Shown: piece after piece, positions 23,510 to 32,540 of the stretch | Layout of the letters: each line of letters starts with the position of its first letter | How positions within the stretch are numbered: the stretch's first letter is position 1 | DNA from: Faeciplasma sp045660445 | Lineage (GTDB): Bacteria; Bacillota; Clostridia; Oscillospirales; Ruminococcaceae | Length of the DNA stretch: 64,000 nt | NCBI GenBank assembly: GCA_045660445.1 | Contig: JAZRDR010000001.1 | Coordinates: 62,001 to 126,000 of the forward strand | Reading direction: 5' to 3' | Made by a program: the position numbers and the translations under genes | Notes under the pieces: model-generated | Database searches by the model: none | Told to the model about the DNA's origin: nothing | What the model saw: only the letters and a program-made list of their open reading frames with translations

Positions 23510-25402
23510 TCAATTGCCGCCTTTTTTCAGGCGCTCTTTGTCATATTGAAGCATATAAAGCCCGTAATATCTGCCCTGTTGCTCCAAAAGCTCAGCATGA
23601 GTGCCCTGCTCAACGATCTTGCCGTGCGAGAGATAGATAATGTTGTCGGCATGCTGAATGGTCGAAAGTCTGTGAGCAACCATCAAAAGCGTGCCAATGT
23701 TCATCATCTTTTCCAAAGAATCCTGAATCAAAAGCTCGGTCTCGGTGTCAATGTTAGCAGTAGCCTCATCCAAGATCATGATCTCGGGCTTGTGGATAAT
23801 GGTTCTTGCAAAGGATATAAGCTGACGCTGACCAGCCGAGAAGTTGTTTCCTCTTTCTCTAACCTCTTCGTCAAGGCCGTTTTCAAGCTTTGCAATTATC
23901 TTGTCAGCGTTAACGTATCTGCACGCTTCCATGATCTCGTCATCAGTGAACTTTTCTTCACGCAAAATGATGTTCGATCTGATAGTACCCGAGAAGAGGA
24001 ATACATCCTGCAACATCTGTCCAAAGTGTCGTCTAAGTGATGAGATCTTTATCTTTCTGATGTTGATTCCGTCGATCAAGATCTCGCCCTTTTGAATGTC
24101 ATAATTTCGGCAGATGAGCGAGAGAATGGTGGTCTTGCCCGATCCTGTCGAGCCAACAAATGCAACAGTCTGACCGGAATTAACCTTAAAGGAAACGTCC
24201 TTCAAAACCCATTCGCCCTCTTTATAAGCAAACCAAACGTTTTTGAATTCGATCTCACCCTTAACCTCGTCAAGCTCGATAGCGTCTTCTTCGTCAACAA
24301 CTTCGGGCTTGATATCGAAAACGGTGAATATCTTTTCAGCAGATGCAAATGCCGACTGAAGCCAGTTAAACTGCTCCGCAAGCGACTGAATGGGGTTAAA
24401 GAATTCAGAGATATACATATAGAATGATACTACCGTACCGCTCGAAACTGTCTGCCCCAAGAATTCGATTCCATCAATATATCCTTTGCCGCCTAAGTAC
24501 AAAAGGCACAAAACGCTCGAGATATAAAGCATATAAACAACAGGTCTAAAGATACCGAATACAAATATCTGCTGTCTTTTCGATTGCCCAAGCTTGTCGT
24601 TTTTGCCGTCAAACTCGGCTTTCTTTCTTTCCTCTCGGTTGAATATCTGAATTATCTTCATGCCCGAAAGGTTTTCCGAAAGGAAGGTGTTAATGTCGGT
24701 GGTGCCGTCCTTAACTCGTCTGTATGCACGGCGAGAGAATTTTCTGAATATAACCGTGAACAAAACAATGAAAGGAACAAAGCACAAAACCATCAGCGTG
24801 AACATATAGTTGAGCATAAGCATTGCTGCCAAAACACCGACGATGATGAAACAGTTCTTAACCAAGTTTACGATAATGTTTGTAAACATCATCGAAATGG
24901 CGTTTGTATCGTTTGTGACGCGGGTTACAAGCTTGCCGACAGGAATGTTATTAAGCTGTGCGTGCGAAAGCGATTCGATGTGAGTGAAAAGATCCTCACG
25001 GATGTTGGATAATATCTTCTGGCCTGTCTTTTGCAAAACGATAGCCTGGATATAAGAGCAAATAAGCGAAACGATCAAAATTGCCGCATATACCAAAACG
25101 TAAGCCAAAAGCTCGCTCATCGCAAAGTCGTTTTTAATGATCTCCTCAACGTGACCGATAATAAGCGGAGAAATAACGTTATATGCCACCGAGAAGAGCA
25201 TGATTACAAGCACGAACAAAAAGCTCTTCCAATAAGGCTTGGCATAGATCAAAAGTCTCTTCGTGATCTCCGAGTCGCGCATATTTCTGTCAAAGCCAAT
25301 GGCTTCTTTCTTGTCCTTCATTGAAATATATGCAATAAGGAATATCAGCGAAAGAACACCAACAACAGCTCCAACGATTAGAAGGGGATAATATTCATAC
25401 AT
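23510..25402 (-). CDS. ABC exporter half-transporter (catalytic-site subunit)
   Basis: A 630-residue membrane-ATPase fusion of the multidrug/lipid exporter type (BmrCD, TM287/288 class). One extra N-terminal helix precedes the six-helix domain, and the ATPase occupies about residues 380-620. Walker A is GSTGSGKTT, the signature is degenerate (NFSAGQRQL), and Walker B IMILDEATANID keeps the catalytic Glu. It begins 1 base after the stop of the other half-transporter, with GGAGG inside the end of that gene, so the two are made together and should form a heterodimer. The substrate is unknown: peptide, drug or lipid. Confidence 0.88.
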   Translation of the reverse strand: MYEYYPLLIVGAVVGVLSLIFLIAYISMKDKKEAIGFDRNMRDSEITKRLLIYAKPYWKSFLFVLVIMLFSVAYNVISPLIIGHVEEIIKNDFAMSELLAYVLVYAAILIVSLICSYIQAIVLQKTGQKILSNIREDLFTHIESLSHAQLNNIPVGKLVTRVTNDTNAISMMFTNIIVNLVKNCFIIVGVLAAMLMLNYMFTLMVLCFVPFIVLFTVIFRKFSRRAYRRVKDGTTDINTFLSENLSGMKIIQIFNREERKKAEFDGKNDKLGQSKRQQIFVFGIFRPVVYMLYISSVLCLLYLGGKGYIDGIEFLGQTVSSGTVVSFYMYISEFFNPIQSLAEQFNWLQSAFASAEKIFTVFDIKPEVVDEEDAIELDEVKGEIEFKNVWFAYKEGEWVLKDVSFKVNSGQTVAFVGSTGSGKTTILSLICRNYDIQKGEILIDGINIRKIKISSLRRHFGQMLQDVFLFSGTIRSNIILREEKFTDDEIMEACRYVNADKIIAKLENGLDEEVRERGNNFSAGQRQLISFARTIIHKPEIMILDEATANIDTETELLIQDSLEKMMNIGTLLMVAHRLSTIQHADNIIYLSHGKIVEQGTHAELLEQQGRYYGLYMLQYDKERLKKGGN

Positions 25403-25403
25403 A

Positions 25404-27197
25404 TCAGCCTACCTCCTTATCGTGATTTGAATGCATATCGTCAAGTCTCTGAAGCTCGACCATCGTCTTATATTCAGGGCAAGTCTCATAAAGTTCTTTA
25501 TGAGTGCCAACTGCCACAACCTTGCCGTCGTCGATAAAGATTATCTTGTCCATCTTTTCGATGGTCGTAATTCTGTGGGCGATCAAAATGGTCGTCTTGC
25601 CCTTGCGTGTATCGTGAAGATTCTCTAAAATTGCCTTCTCGGTCTTAACGTCAACTGCAGATACCGAGTCGTCCAATATAAGAATGGATGCGTTTTTCAT
25701 TAAGGCACGGGCGATAGAAATTCTTTGCTTCTGTCCGCCTGAAACGGTAACGCCACGCTCGCCAAGCATGGTGTGATATCCATCCTGGAAGCCCATGATG
25801 TTTGTGTGAACGTCGGAAAGCTGTGCTGCGTTCACAACGTCCTGATCGTTTCCGCCGTCGGTCGCAAAGGAAATGTTGTTTTCAATGGTGTCACTAAACA
25901 AGAAGTTATCCTGCGGAACATAAGCACAATAATCGCGCACTGTCTTTATCGGGATCGAGTTAACGTCTCTTCCGTCTAAGAAAACAGTTCCGTCAGGCAC
26001 GTTATATGTACGCAAAATAAGGTCAACAAGTGTGGTCTTTCCCGATCCCGTCTTGCCGATAATGCCAACGTTCTCGCCTGAGTTGATCTTAAGCGAAACG
26101 TCGCTTAAAACGTCATATTCGCCACCGGGATAACGGAAGGTGAGATTTCTAAACTCAATATCACCCTTGATGGGAGCATCGTCAATAGCCGCTTCATTGT
26201 CAACAACGTTTGGCTCGGTATCCAAAAGATCGCTGATTCGCTGAAGACTTGCTTTACCTCTTGATCTCATTTCAATAAGCTGAGAGATAGCCATAACCGG
26301 CCAGATGATAGCGCTAAAATATCCGATAAATTCAACCAACTGTCCTGCATTGAATACGCCCTGATAAACCAAATATCCGCCATATCCCAGGATCACGCAT
26401 ATAACCGACTGTATCAAAAGTGTAACGGTAATATTAAGAGCTACCGAAAGCTTTGTATAAGCAATGTTGGTGTCCTCGTTAAGCTTGTTAAGCTTCTTGA
26501 ATGACATAAGCTCCAAGCCTTCTTTAACAAATGCCTTAATAACCGAAATTCCCGCAAAGCTTTCCTGCGAATAGTCAGACAAGCTCGAGAATGCTTCCTG
26601 TCTTGCTGCCCACTTAAGTGTCATATACTTTCCGACAACCAAGCCAGCAGTAAGCATCAAGGCCATGGGTATCATCGAGAATATTGTCAAAACAATGTTC
26701 ATTCCTGCCATCTTGCTCATTGCCAAAATGCCAAGGAATAAAGCGTCGCAGAATGTCAAAATTCCTGAACCAAAGCAGTCCTGCACGGTTTCAAGGTCGT
26801 TTGTGAACAAAGACATCAAATTGCCAACCTTGTTTTCCTGATAAAACTGCTGAGAAAGATCCTTGCAGTGATCGAACATTCTGCCTCTTAAATTGGTCTC
26901 AACCTTAATAGCAGTTCCAAAGAAGCAAATTCGCCACAAGAATCTGCCGATAACCATAAACAAAATTATGAATATCAGCGGCAGACATATCTCATCAAGC
27001 AAGAAGTCCATGTTGAATTCGTGAGTGATGCCGTCAGCATCAACAACAAAGCCGTCGTTAATGCCGTTAATAACCATCTGATAAAGCCTTGGCACGATAA
27101 GCTGAATATAGTCAATGGCGACCAAAACCGCCACACCCAAAAGCAAGATCGGCGCGTGCTTAAGATAGTATTTGTTAATGTACTTGCCAAATAACAT
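25404..27197 (-). CDS. ABC exporter half-transporter (degenerate-site subunit)
   Basis: A 597-residue partner of the protein at 23510. A six-helix membrane domain (residues about 15-310) is followed by an ATPase with Walker A GKTGSGKTT, a canonical signature VSGGQKQR and Walker B ILILDDSVSAVD, where Asp replaces the catalytic Glu. Heterodimeric exporters have exactly this division: the subunit with the canonical signature lacks the Glu, and its partner supplies it. AAAGGTG precedes the start. This is the first gene of the exporter operon. Confidence 0.88.
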   Translation of the reverse strand: MLFGKYINKYYLKHAPILLLGVAVLVAIDYIQLIVPRLYQMVINGINDGFVVDADGITHEFNMDFLLDEICLPLIFIILFMVIGRFLWRICFFGTAIKVETNLRGRMFDHCKDLSQQFYQENKVGNLMSLFTNDLETVQDCFGSGILTFCDALFLGILAMSKMAGMNIVLTIFSMIPMALMLTAGLVVGKYMTLKWAARQEAFSSLSDYSQESFAGISVIKAFVKEGLELMSFKKLNKLNEDTNIAYTKLSVALNITVTLLIQSVICVILGYGGYLVYQGVFNAGQLVEFIGYFSAIIWPVMAISQLIEMRSRGKASLQRISDLLDTEPNVVDNEAAIDDAPIKGDIEFRNLTFRYPGGEYDVLSDVSLKINSGENVGIIGKTGSGKTTLVDLILRTYNVPDGTVFLDGRDVNSIPIKTVRDYCAYVPQDNFLFSDTIENNISFATDGGNDQDVVNAAQLSDVHTNIMGFQDGYHTMLGERGVTVSGGQKQRISIARALMKNASILILDDSVSAVDVKTEKAILENLHDTRKGKTTILIAHRITTIEKMDKIIFIDDGKVVAVGTHKELYETCPEYKTMVELQRLDDMHSNHDKEVG

Positions 27198-27239
27198 ACT
27201 GTTTATAACACCTTTCCAATCGAAACAATATTGACTTTA

Positions 27240-27268
27240 ATTTTACCATACTACTATAATAAAATCAA
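27240..27268 (-). promoter_or_regulatory. Promoter of the ABC exporter operon
   Basis: On the minus strand TTGATT (27268-27263) and TAAAAT (27245-27240) are 17 bases apart, 40 bases ahead of the start codon. Confidence 0.55.
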
Positions 27269-27303
27269 CACTAATCGTCATAAAATCAGGCTGTTTTTGG
27301 GGG

Positions 27304-27363
27304 AGGTCGATAGGCGAAGCCGAGCGTGCGCGAAGCGCAAGGCGAGGATCGGCAATCGGCGCC
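27304..27363. repeat. GC-rich palindromic intergenic element, copy E (reverse)
   Basis: Reverse orientation of the family: GGTCGATAGGCGAAGCCGAG, then the stem GTGCGC-GAA-GCGCAA, then GGCGAGGATCGGCAATCGGC and GCC. The central stem differs from copies A and B but resembles copy C. It lies between the prfC terminator side and the exporter promoter. Confidence 0.85.
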
Positions 27364-27395
27364 CCCCGCACTTATTTACACGCACCTCCTCACAC

Positions 27396-27450
27396 CGCTC
27401 GGCACGAAACATCACAGCGCCTTTCGGCGCGCGATGTTACACGCCTCGCG
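27396..27450. repeat. Second-type GC-rich hairpin element
   Basis: CGCTCGGCAC, a stem AACATC/GATGTT enclosing GCGCC-TTTC-GGCGC, then CACGCCTCGCG. The same outer edges enclose a different stem at 32138-32176. It is adjacent to copy E. Confidence 0.7.
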
Positions 27451-27459
27451 TCCCCAAAA

Positions 27460-27489
27460 AACAAAAACCGCACCCTTTTCAGAGTGCGG
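27460..27489 (-). terminator. Terminator after prfC
   Basis: CCGCAC (27468-27473) and GTGCGG (27484-27489) with inner CT/AG pairs; on the minus strand TTTTTGTTTTTT follows. Confidence 0.85.
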
Positions 27490-27496
27490 CGAAATT

Positions 27497-29086
27497 TTAG
27501 TTCTTATTAAATTCCGAAAGCTCAAGTCCTTCGTTCTTTTCCATCGCCCAACGAATGTTCCACTCGCTTGTAAAGAGCAAAAGATAGTTGCCTTTAAAGT
27601 CCTGAACGATCTTCGTGTCAGAGGAAAGGTTTAACTTCTTCGGGTCAAGTCCTTCGTTGTCTATCCAACGAATATACTGATAGGGAAGACCTTCATTGAT
27701 GATCTCAACGTTATATTCAGTCTTCATTCTGTGTTCAAACACTTCAAACTGAAGCATACCAACAACACCAACGATAACCTCTTCAAAGCCCGATTCAAGC
27801 TCTCTGAAGATCTGAATAGCACCTTCCTGCGCTATCTGTGTAGCACCTTTAACAAACTGCTTGCGCTTCATCGTGTCTTTGTGGCGGATGCGTGCAAAAT
27901 GCTCGGGAGCGAATGTGGGAATACCGTCGAACTTAAACTTCTTTCCGGGAGCACAAATTGTGTCACCGATAGAGAATATGCCCGGGTCAAACACACCGAT
28001 GATATCTCCCGCATAAGCTTCGTTAATGATCTCACGCTCCTGCGCCATCATTTGCTGAGGCTGAGAGAGTCTCATCTTCTTGCCGTCACCCTGAATGTGG
28101 CAAACTTCCATGTCACGCTCGAACTTGCCCGAACAGATTCTCATAAACGTAAGTCTGTCGCGATGAGCTTTGTTCATATTTGCCTGAATCTTAAACACGA
28201 ATGCCGAGAATGTGTCGTCTGTCGGATTGATAATGCCAACGTCCGAAACTCTGGGCAAGGGGCTTGATGTCATCTTTAAGAAGTTTTCCAAGAAAGGCTC
28301 AACGCCGAAGTTGTTAAGTGCCGAGCCGAAGAACACAGGGCTAAGCTTACCGGTTGCAACGCGTTCCAAATCAAGCTCGTCAGCGGCACCGTCCAAAAGC
28401 TCAACGTCCTCTACAAGCTGATTATAATTACCCTCGCCGATAACAGCGCTCAAGCTCGAGTCATTAAGGTCAACCTCTGTCGCTTCAACCTCACTCTGTC
28501 CGCCGTTAGCGGTATAGGAAAGAATTCGCTTATTAAATCTGTCGTAAACGCCCTTAAAGTCAACACCGTTGCCAATGGGCCAGTTAATGGGGCAAGTCGA
28601 AATTCCAAGCTCTTCTTCAATTTGCTCCAATAGGTCGAAGGGATTTTTAGAGTCACGGTCGAGCTTGTTGATAAACGTGAAAATGGGGATGTTGCGCATA
28701 ACGCAAACCTTAAACAGCTTTCTTGTCTGGTTTTCAACACCCTTTGCAGCGTCGATTACCATTACTGCCGAGTCAACCGCCATCAGCGTTCTATAAGTGT
28801 CTTCCGAGAAGTCCTGGTGTCCGGGAGTATCCAAAATATTTATGCAATAGCCGTCATATTCAAACTGCATTACCGAGCTTGTAACCGAAATACCTCTTTG
28901 CTTTTCGATCTCCATCCAGTCGGAAACTGCGTGCTTGTCCGTCTTTTTGCCTTTAACAGAGCCCGCAAGAGTAATTGCTCCTCCGTATAAAAGAAGCTTT
29001 TCGGTAAGCGTTGTCTTACCTGCATCAGGGTGAGAGATGATCGCAAATGTTCGTCTGCGATTTATCTCGTTTTCAAGTTTTGACAA
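27497..29086 (-). CDS. prfC: Peptide chain release factor 3
   Basis: A 529-residue translational GTPase that removes RF1/RF2 from the ribosome after peptide release. G1 reads SHPDAGKTTLTEKLL, G3 DTPGHQDFSEDTYRTL and G4 NKLDRD. The length and the C-terminal QYIRWIDNE region fit RF3 rather than EF-G or TetM. The start is a TTG at 29086 with TTGGAGGAA seven bases before it. It has its own terminator and no operon partners. Confidence 0.93.
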   Translation of the reverse strand: MSKLENEINRRRTFAIISHPDAGKTTLTEKLLLYGGAITLAGSVKGKKTDKHAVSDWMEIEKQRGISVTSSVMQFEYDGYCINILDTPGHQDFSEDTYRTLMAVDSAVMVIDAAKGVENQTRKLFKVCVMRNIPIFTFINKLDRDSKNPFDLLEQIEEELGISTCPINWPIGNGVDFKGVYDRFNKRILSYTANGGQSEVEATEVDLNDSSLSAVIGEGNYNQLVEDVELLDGAADELDLERVATGKLSPVFFGSALNNFGVEPFLENFLKMTSSPLPRVSDVGIINPTDDTFSAFVFKIQANMNKAHRDRLTFMRICSGKFERDMEVCHIQGDGKKMRLSQPQQMMAQEREIINEAYAGDIIGVFDPGIFSIGDTICAPGKKFKFDGIPTFAPEHFARIRHKDTMKRKQFVKGATQIAQEGAIQIFRELESGFEEVIVGVVGMLQFEVFEHRMKTEYNVEIINEGLPYQYIRWIDNEGLDPKKLNLSSDTKIVQDFKGNYLLLFTSEWNIRWAMEKNEGLELSEFNKN

Positions 29087-29258
29087 GATAATTCCTCCAA
29101 TAAATAAAATATCACATACAAAATTATCATATCACAAATCAAACGTTTTGACAATAGATTTTTAAAAGCTTCGCTTTAAAGATAATGTAAATATATTAAT
29201 GGCGCTTTCAAATGGCAAAATGCCCTTGATTTTGATTTATATTTGTTATATTTGTCGA

Positions 29259-29288
29259 TTGACATGCTATTGGTCAACATGATATCAT
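29259..29288 (+). promoter_or_regulatory. Promoter and possible operator of the GH16 gene
   Basis: TTGACA (29259-29264) and TATCAT (29283-29288), 18-base spacing. The inverted repeat TTGAC-N9-GTCAA (29259-29277) covers the -35 box and spacer and could be a repressor site. Confidence 0.55.
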
Positions 29289-29328
29289 GTTTATATTAGA
29301 AAATGAAACCAAGAAAGGATGCAAAATC

Positions 29329-30177
29329 ATGAAAAAACTTATTTCAATTTTACTCGCCCTTGCGCTTATGCTCTCACTTTGTGCATGCGCAAACAAAGAT
29401 GAAGTAGATGTAGAGGAGGTAGACGAAGTGCTAGACTTAACACGTGCCCAAAAGGTCGGTGAAACCGAAACAATTATGGGAGAGGAATATGTTTTAACCT
29501 TTATTGACAATTTCTCGAGAAGCGAATTGAACACTGATAATTGGGAATATTGCCCCGATTGGCAGCGTCAGGACCGTGGCGGTAAGTGGGATCCTTATTG
29601 CACAGCTTTTGAGGATGGTAAGCTCGTTTTGTCCGTAATCTATGACAGCATAGCAGGATGCTATAAGTCAGGCGCTATCCGCACCAAAGGCATATTTGAG
29701 CAGGCATACGGCTATTTCGAATGCAGCATGCGCGTTCAGGATGTTCCCGGCTTCTGGTCTGCATTCTGGATGATGTGCGGTAATGTAGGCAATGTCGGAA
29801 ATGACGGCGTTGACGGTACTGAAATCGACATTATGGAAGCTTTCAATGCAAGCAACTTCGGAATCAACCACGCTTTGCACTGGGACGGTTATGCTGAACA
29901 TCATCAGTCCGTTGGCCAGTCTGAACACCGCGAAGACCTTTATGACGGCGAATTCCACACCTATTCTATGCGTTGGTCGCCCGAGGGTTATAAGTGGTAT
30001 ATCGACGGCGAACTTATGTGGGAATCTTCTGCAGGCGGCGTTTGCAATCAGCCCGGTTATATGAAGGTTACTCTCGAGGTTGGTTCATGGGCAGGCGAGA
30101 TCGACATTTTCGATCTTCCCGCAACTGTTGAAGTTGACTATGTAAGAGCATATCAGTTTGCCGATATGGCTGATTAA
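29329..30177 (+). CDS. GH16 family beta-glucanase lipoprotein
   Basis: A 282-residue lipoprotein with signal end SLCAC. An acidic linker is followed by a GH16 jelly-roll. The catalytic motif is EIDIMEAF (nucleophile and acid Glu, ExDxxE). Substrate-cleft segments GYFECSMRVQDVPGFWSAFW, WDGYAEHHQS and HTYSMRWSPEGYKWYIDGEL are all typical. It should cut beta-1,3- or mixed beta-1,3-1,4-glucan (laminarin, lichenin, cereal glucan). The start at 29329 is set by AAGAAAGGAT and the signal peptide; the in-frame ATG at 29287 lies within the -10 box and cannot be used. It is a single gene. Confidence 0.88.
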   Translation: MKKLISILLALALMLSLCACANKDEVDVEEVDEVLDLTRAQKVGETETIMGEEYVLTFIDNFSRSELNTDNWEYCPDWQRQDRGGKWDPYCTAFEDGKLVLSVIYDSIAGCYKSGAIRTKGIFEQAYGYFECSMRVQDVPGFWSAFWMMCGNVGNVGNDGVDGTEIDIMEAFNASNFGINHALHWDGYAEHHQSVGQSEHREDLYDGEFHTYSMRWSPEGYKWYIDGELMWESSAGGVCNQPGYMKVTLEVGSWAGEIDIFDLPATVEVDYVRAYQFADMAD

Positions 30178-30222
30178 TAGGTTAACGAAAGCCTTAAACT
30201 AATTAGTTTATATCAATATTTG

Positions 30223-30276
30223 TTAACCGTTTCGAAACCGAAATTATTGGTTTTGTGGTAATGTTATAACTATAAA
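30223..30276 (+). promoter_or_regulatory. Upstream region of the GH51 gene
   Basis: TTGGTT (30247-30252) and TATAAA (30271-30276) are 18 bases apart. Upstream, TTAACCGTTT (30223-30232) is followed by CGAAACCG, making a near-palindrome. The same 10-mer occurs upstream of the GH10 xylanase gene at 40485-40494. Confidence 0.4.
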
Positions 30277-30300
30277 TTACCTAACGGGAGGTTACATTTA

Positions 30301-31779
30301 ATGGCAACACTAAAGATGACTATTGATAAGTCTAACAAGATAAGCAAGATCAATAAGAATATCTACGGTCACTTTTCTGAACACCTTGGAAGATGCATTT
30401 ATGGCGGAATCTTTGTCGGAAAAGATAGCCCTATCCCAAATATCAACGGCTTCAGAACCGATGTGGTCGAGGCTTTTAAGGCAATTAAGCTTCCTGTTCT
30501 TCGCTGGCCGGGAGGGTGCTTTGCTGACACATATCATTGGATGGACGGCATTGGTCCCTTGGAATCGAGAAAGAAGATCGTTAACATTAACTGGGGCGGA
30601 GTTACAGAGGATAACTCTTTCGGCACTCACGAATTTCTTGATTTCTGCGAGCTTGTTGGATGCGATGCATATGTTTCCGTTAATGTTGGCTCTGGAACTG
30701 TCGAAGAAGCTATCAACTGGGTTGAATATATGACATCCGATGCTGAATCGCCGATGACAGACCTTAGAAAGAAAAACGGCAGAGAAAAGCCTTGGAATGT
30801 CAAGTTCATCGGTATCGGCAACGAAAACTGGGGTTGCGGCGGCGCTATGACCGCAGAATACTATTCCGATGTTTATAAGAGATTCAGCGAATACTTAAGA
30901 GGAAGATATCAAAAGATCGCTTGCGGTCCCAGCTCCGGAGATACCGGATGGACTGACGTGTTAATGAATAAGTGCGGCGGCTGGGGCAGAATGCAGGGAC
31001 TTTCCTTGCACCATTACACTATCCCCACAGGAAATTGGGTCAAGAAGGGCTCCTCTACAGACTTTGATACCACCGAGTATTACGACACTCTTTCAGGCAC
31101 TTGGGTTATGGAAAAACTTCTGCGCGACCATAAGGCTGTAATGCAAAGATATGACGATATTACACGCAAAAAGATTGATCTTTGCGTTGACGAATGGGGA
31201 ATCTGGACAGATGTTATTCCCGGAACCAACCCCGGCTTCTTATATCAGCAGAATACAATGCGCGATGCGATCCTTGCTTCGATAAATTTGAACCTCTTCA
31301 ATCTTAATTCTGACAGAGTTACAATGGCCAATATCGCACAGGTCGTCAATGTTTTGCAGGCTATCATCCTTACAGAAGGTGATAAGATGGTCAAGACCCC
31401 CACATATCACGTTTTCGATATGTTCACAGGACACATGGAAGCTGACCTTGTATATTCTAACGTTGAGAATAAGCAGATCTTAGAGAATAAATATCTTCCT
31501 GCAATTTCTCAGTCTGTTTCCGTTGATGCAGAGGGCAAAATGCATATCACCATTTCCAATGCTTCTTTGGATGAGGAATTTGATATCGACTGTGTAATGC
31601 CCAGAGCTGAATATACTTCAGCTTGTGCCAAACTCTTAACAGGCGAGTATAATGCTTACAATACGTTCGAAGCTCCTGAAACTGTCGTTCCTGTTGATTA
31701 TGACGAAGTTGCTCTTTGCGGTGAGAAGCTTACGATCAAGCTTCCCAAATGCTCTGTTGTTTCTATCGAGCTTGCATAA
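30301..31779 (+). CDS. abfA: GH51 alpha-L-arabinofuranosidase
   Basis: A 492-residue intracellular enzyme, no signal peptide. It releases L-arabinose from arabinoxylan or arabinan oligosaccharides. N-terminal NKNIYGHFSEHLGRCIYGGI is the family signature. The acid/base Glu is in IGIGNENWGCGG and the nucleophile in CVDEWGIW. Other conserved parts are LRWPGGCFADTYHW and LSLHHYTIP. GGGAGGTTAC precedes the start. It is followed directly (TAAATG) by a Cys-rich small protein gene. It would complete the work of the surface xylanase, GH43 and GH127 after uptake. Confidence 0.93.
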   Translation: MATLKMTIDKSNKISKINKNIYGHFSEHLGRCIYGGIFVGKDSPIPNINGFRTDVVEAFKAIKLPVLRWPGGCFADTYHWMDGIGPLESRKKIVNINWGGVTEDNSFGTHEFLDFCELVGCDAYVSVNVGSGTVEEAINWVEYMTSDAESPMTDLRKKNGREKPWNVKFIGIGNENWGCGGAMTAEYYSDVYKRFSEYLRGRYQKIACGPSSGDTGWTDVLMNKCGGWGRMQGLSLHHYTIPTGNWVKKGSSTDFDTTEYYDTLSGTWVMEKLLRDHKAVMQRYDDITRKKIDLCVDEWGIWTDVIPGTNPGFLYQQNTMRDAILASINLNLFNLNSDRVTMANIAQVVNVLQAIILTEGDKMVKTPTYHVFDMFTGHMEADLVYSNVENKQILENKYLPAISQSVSVDAEGKMHITISNASLDEEFDIDCVMPRAEYTSACAKLLTGEYNAYNTFEAPETVVPVDYDEVALCGEKLTIKLPKCSVVSIELA

Positions 31780-32034
31780 ATGTCAAAACCGTTTTTCAAA
31801 AGATGTCTTTTGATAGACATCGATATTGACGGCTTATATAAGCAAGTGAGTGATCTTATCGCGGTTATACCAGAGGATTTAAAGGCTTCGGATGAGCTTT
31901 ATCGCTCCCGCCTTGAGATCTGCAAGCAGTGTGATCGTTTGGAAAACGGCATCTGCGGTGAGTGTGGCTGCTTTGTCGAACTTCGTGCCGCTACTAAAAA
32001 TAACTACTGCCCAAGCGTATATAAGCATTGGTAA
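31780..32034 (+). CDS. Small Cys-rich protein (DUF6171-like)
   Basis: An 84-residue protein beginning MSKPFFKRCLLIDIDIDGL. The C-terminal half has metal-binding-like pairs: ICKQCDRLENGICGECGCFV and NNYCP, six Cys that could bind zinc or a cluster. I recall this pattern as the DUF6171 family of Clostridia, function unknown. The ATG follows the GH51 stop with no gap, so translation is coupled. The coupling with an arabinofuranosidase may be incidental. A terminator follows. Confidence 0.75.
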   Translation: MSKPFFKRCLLIDIDIDGLYKQVSDLIAVIPEDLKASDELYRSRLEICKQCDRLENGICGECGCFVELRAATKNNYCPSVYKHW

Positions 32035-32047
32035 ATAACAATTATAA

Positions 32048-32074
32048 AATCCGAGGCTAAGCCTCGGATTTTTT
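32048..32074 (+). terminator. Terminator after the GH51 operon
   Basis: AATCCGAGGC and GCCTCGGATT around TAA, followed by TTTT. Confidence 0.92.
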
Positions 32075-32110
32075 CATTTCCTGCAGAATTGCGGAATAGT
32101 TGCTAAAAGG

Positions 32111-32201
32111 TGTCGCCGCCTTCGGCAGCGACAAGATCGCTCGGCACTCGTTTTGCTTCGCAAAACCACGCCTCGCGTTTAAGCGCGCGGTTATCGCGCT
32201 T
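32111..32201. repeat. Cluster of GC-rich hairpins
   Basis: Three stems: TGTCGC-x-GCC-TTC-GGC-x-GCGACA (32111-32133), GTTTTGC-TTC-GCAAAAC inside the edges CGCTCGGCAC and CACGCCTCGCG (32138-32176), and AAGCGCG/CGCGCTT (32181-32201). The outer edges match the element at 27396. It lies between convergent genes and two terminators. Confidence 0.7.
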
Positions 32202-32208
32202 CATACAA

Positions 32209-32247
32209 AATAAAACTCCCCTAAGATTTCTCTCAAGGGAGTTATTT
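32209..32247. terminator. Bidirectional terminator before the pspC gene end
   Basis: AACTCCC and GGGAGTT with A-run on the left and T-run on the right, mainly serving the minus-strand PspC gene. Confidence 0.8.
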
Positions 32248-32251
32248 TTAT

Positions 32252-32476
32252 TTAGTTGTTATCATCGTCAACAACAAAGGTTTCGCCATCGGGAATATCA
32301 GGGATGATAAATGCACAAATGATATATGCAAGAATGCCAGTACCGATTGTAAACAATGTTACAACTGCCCACAAAAGTCTTATAAGTGTGGGATCAATTC
32401 CGAAATACTCCGCAATTCCGGCGCAAACGCCCGAAATCTTCTTGTCTCTCGATTTGTAAAGCCTTTTTCCGTTCAT
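32252..32476 (-). CDS. PspC-domain membrane protein
   Basis: A 74-residue PspC-domain protein. The family start KRLYKSRDKKISGVCAGIAEYFGIDPTLIRLLW is followed by a helix (TIGTGILAYIICAFIIP). In enterobacteria PspC senses envelope stress, whereas stand-alone Firmicutes members have no proven role. GAAAGGCGG precedes the start. Its promoter overlaps the end of fhs. The tail is acidic (VVDDDNN). Confidence 0.88.
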   Translation of the reverse strand: MNGKRLYKSRDKKISGVCAGIAEYFGIDPTLIRLLWAVVTLFTIGTGILAYIICAFIIPDIPDGETFVVDDDNN

Positions 32477-32507
32477 TTCAAACGCCGCCTTTCAATGTGA
32501 TAATACT

Positions 32508-32536
32508 ATTATATCACATTCTATCGGTTTTTGCAA
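32508..32536 (-). promoter_or_regulatory. Promoter of the pspC gene
   Basis: Minus-strand TTGCAA (32536-32531) and TATAAT (32513-32508) with 17-base spacing. The -10 box sits in the inverted repeat GTGATAATA-CT-ATTATATCAC, a possible operator. Confidence 0.65.
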
Positions 32537-32540
32537 CCGA

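Noticed and set aside
30223..30240. CcpA cre site before GH51
   Set aside because: The core AACGGTT resembles cre, but four positions of the consensus fail, so I do not call it.
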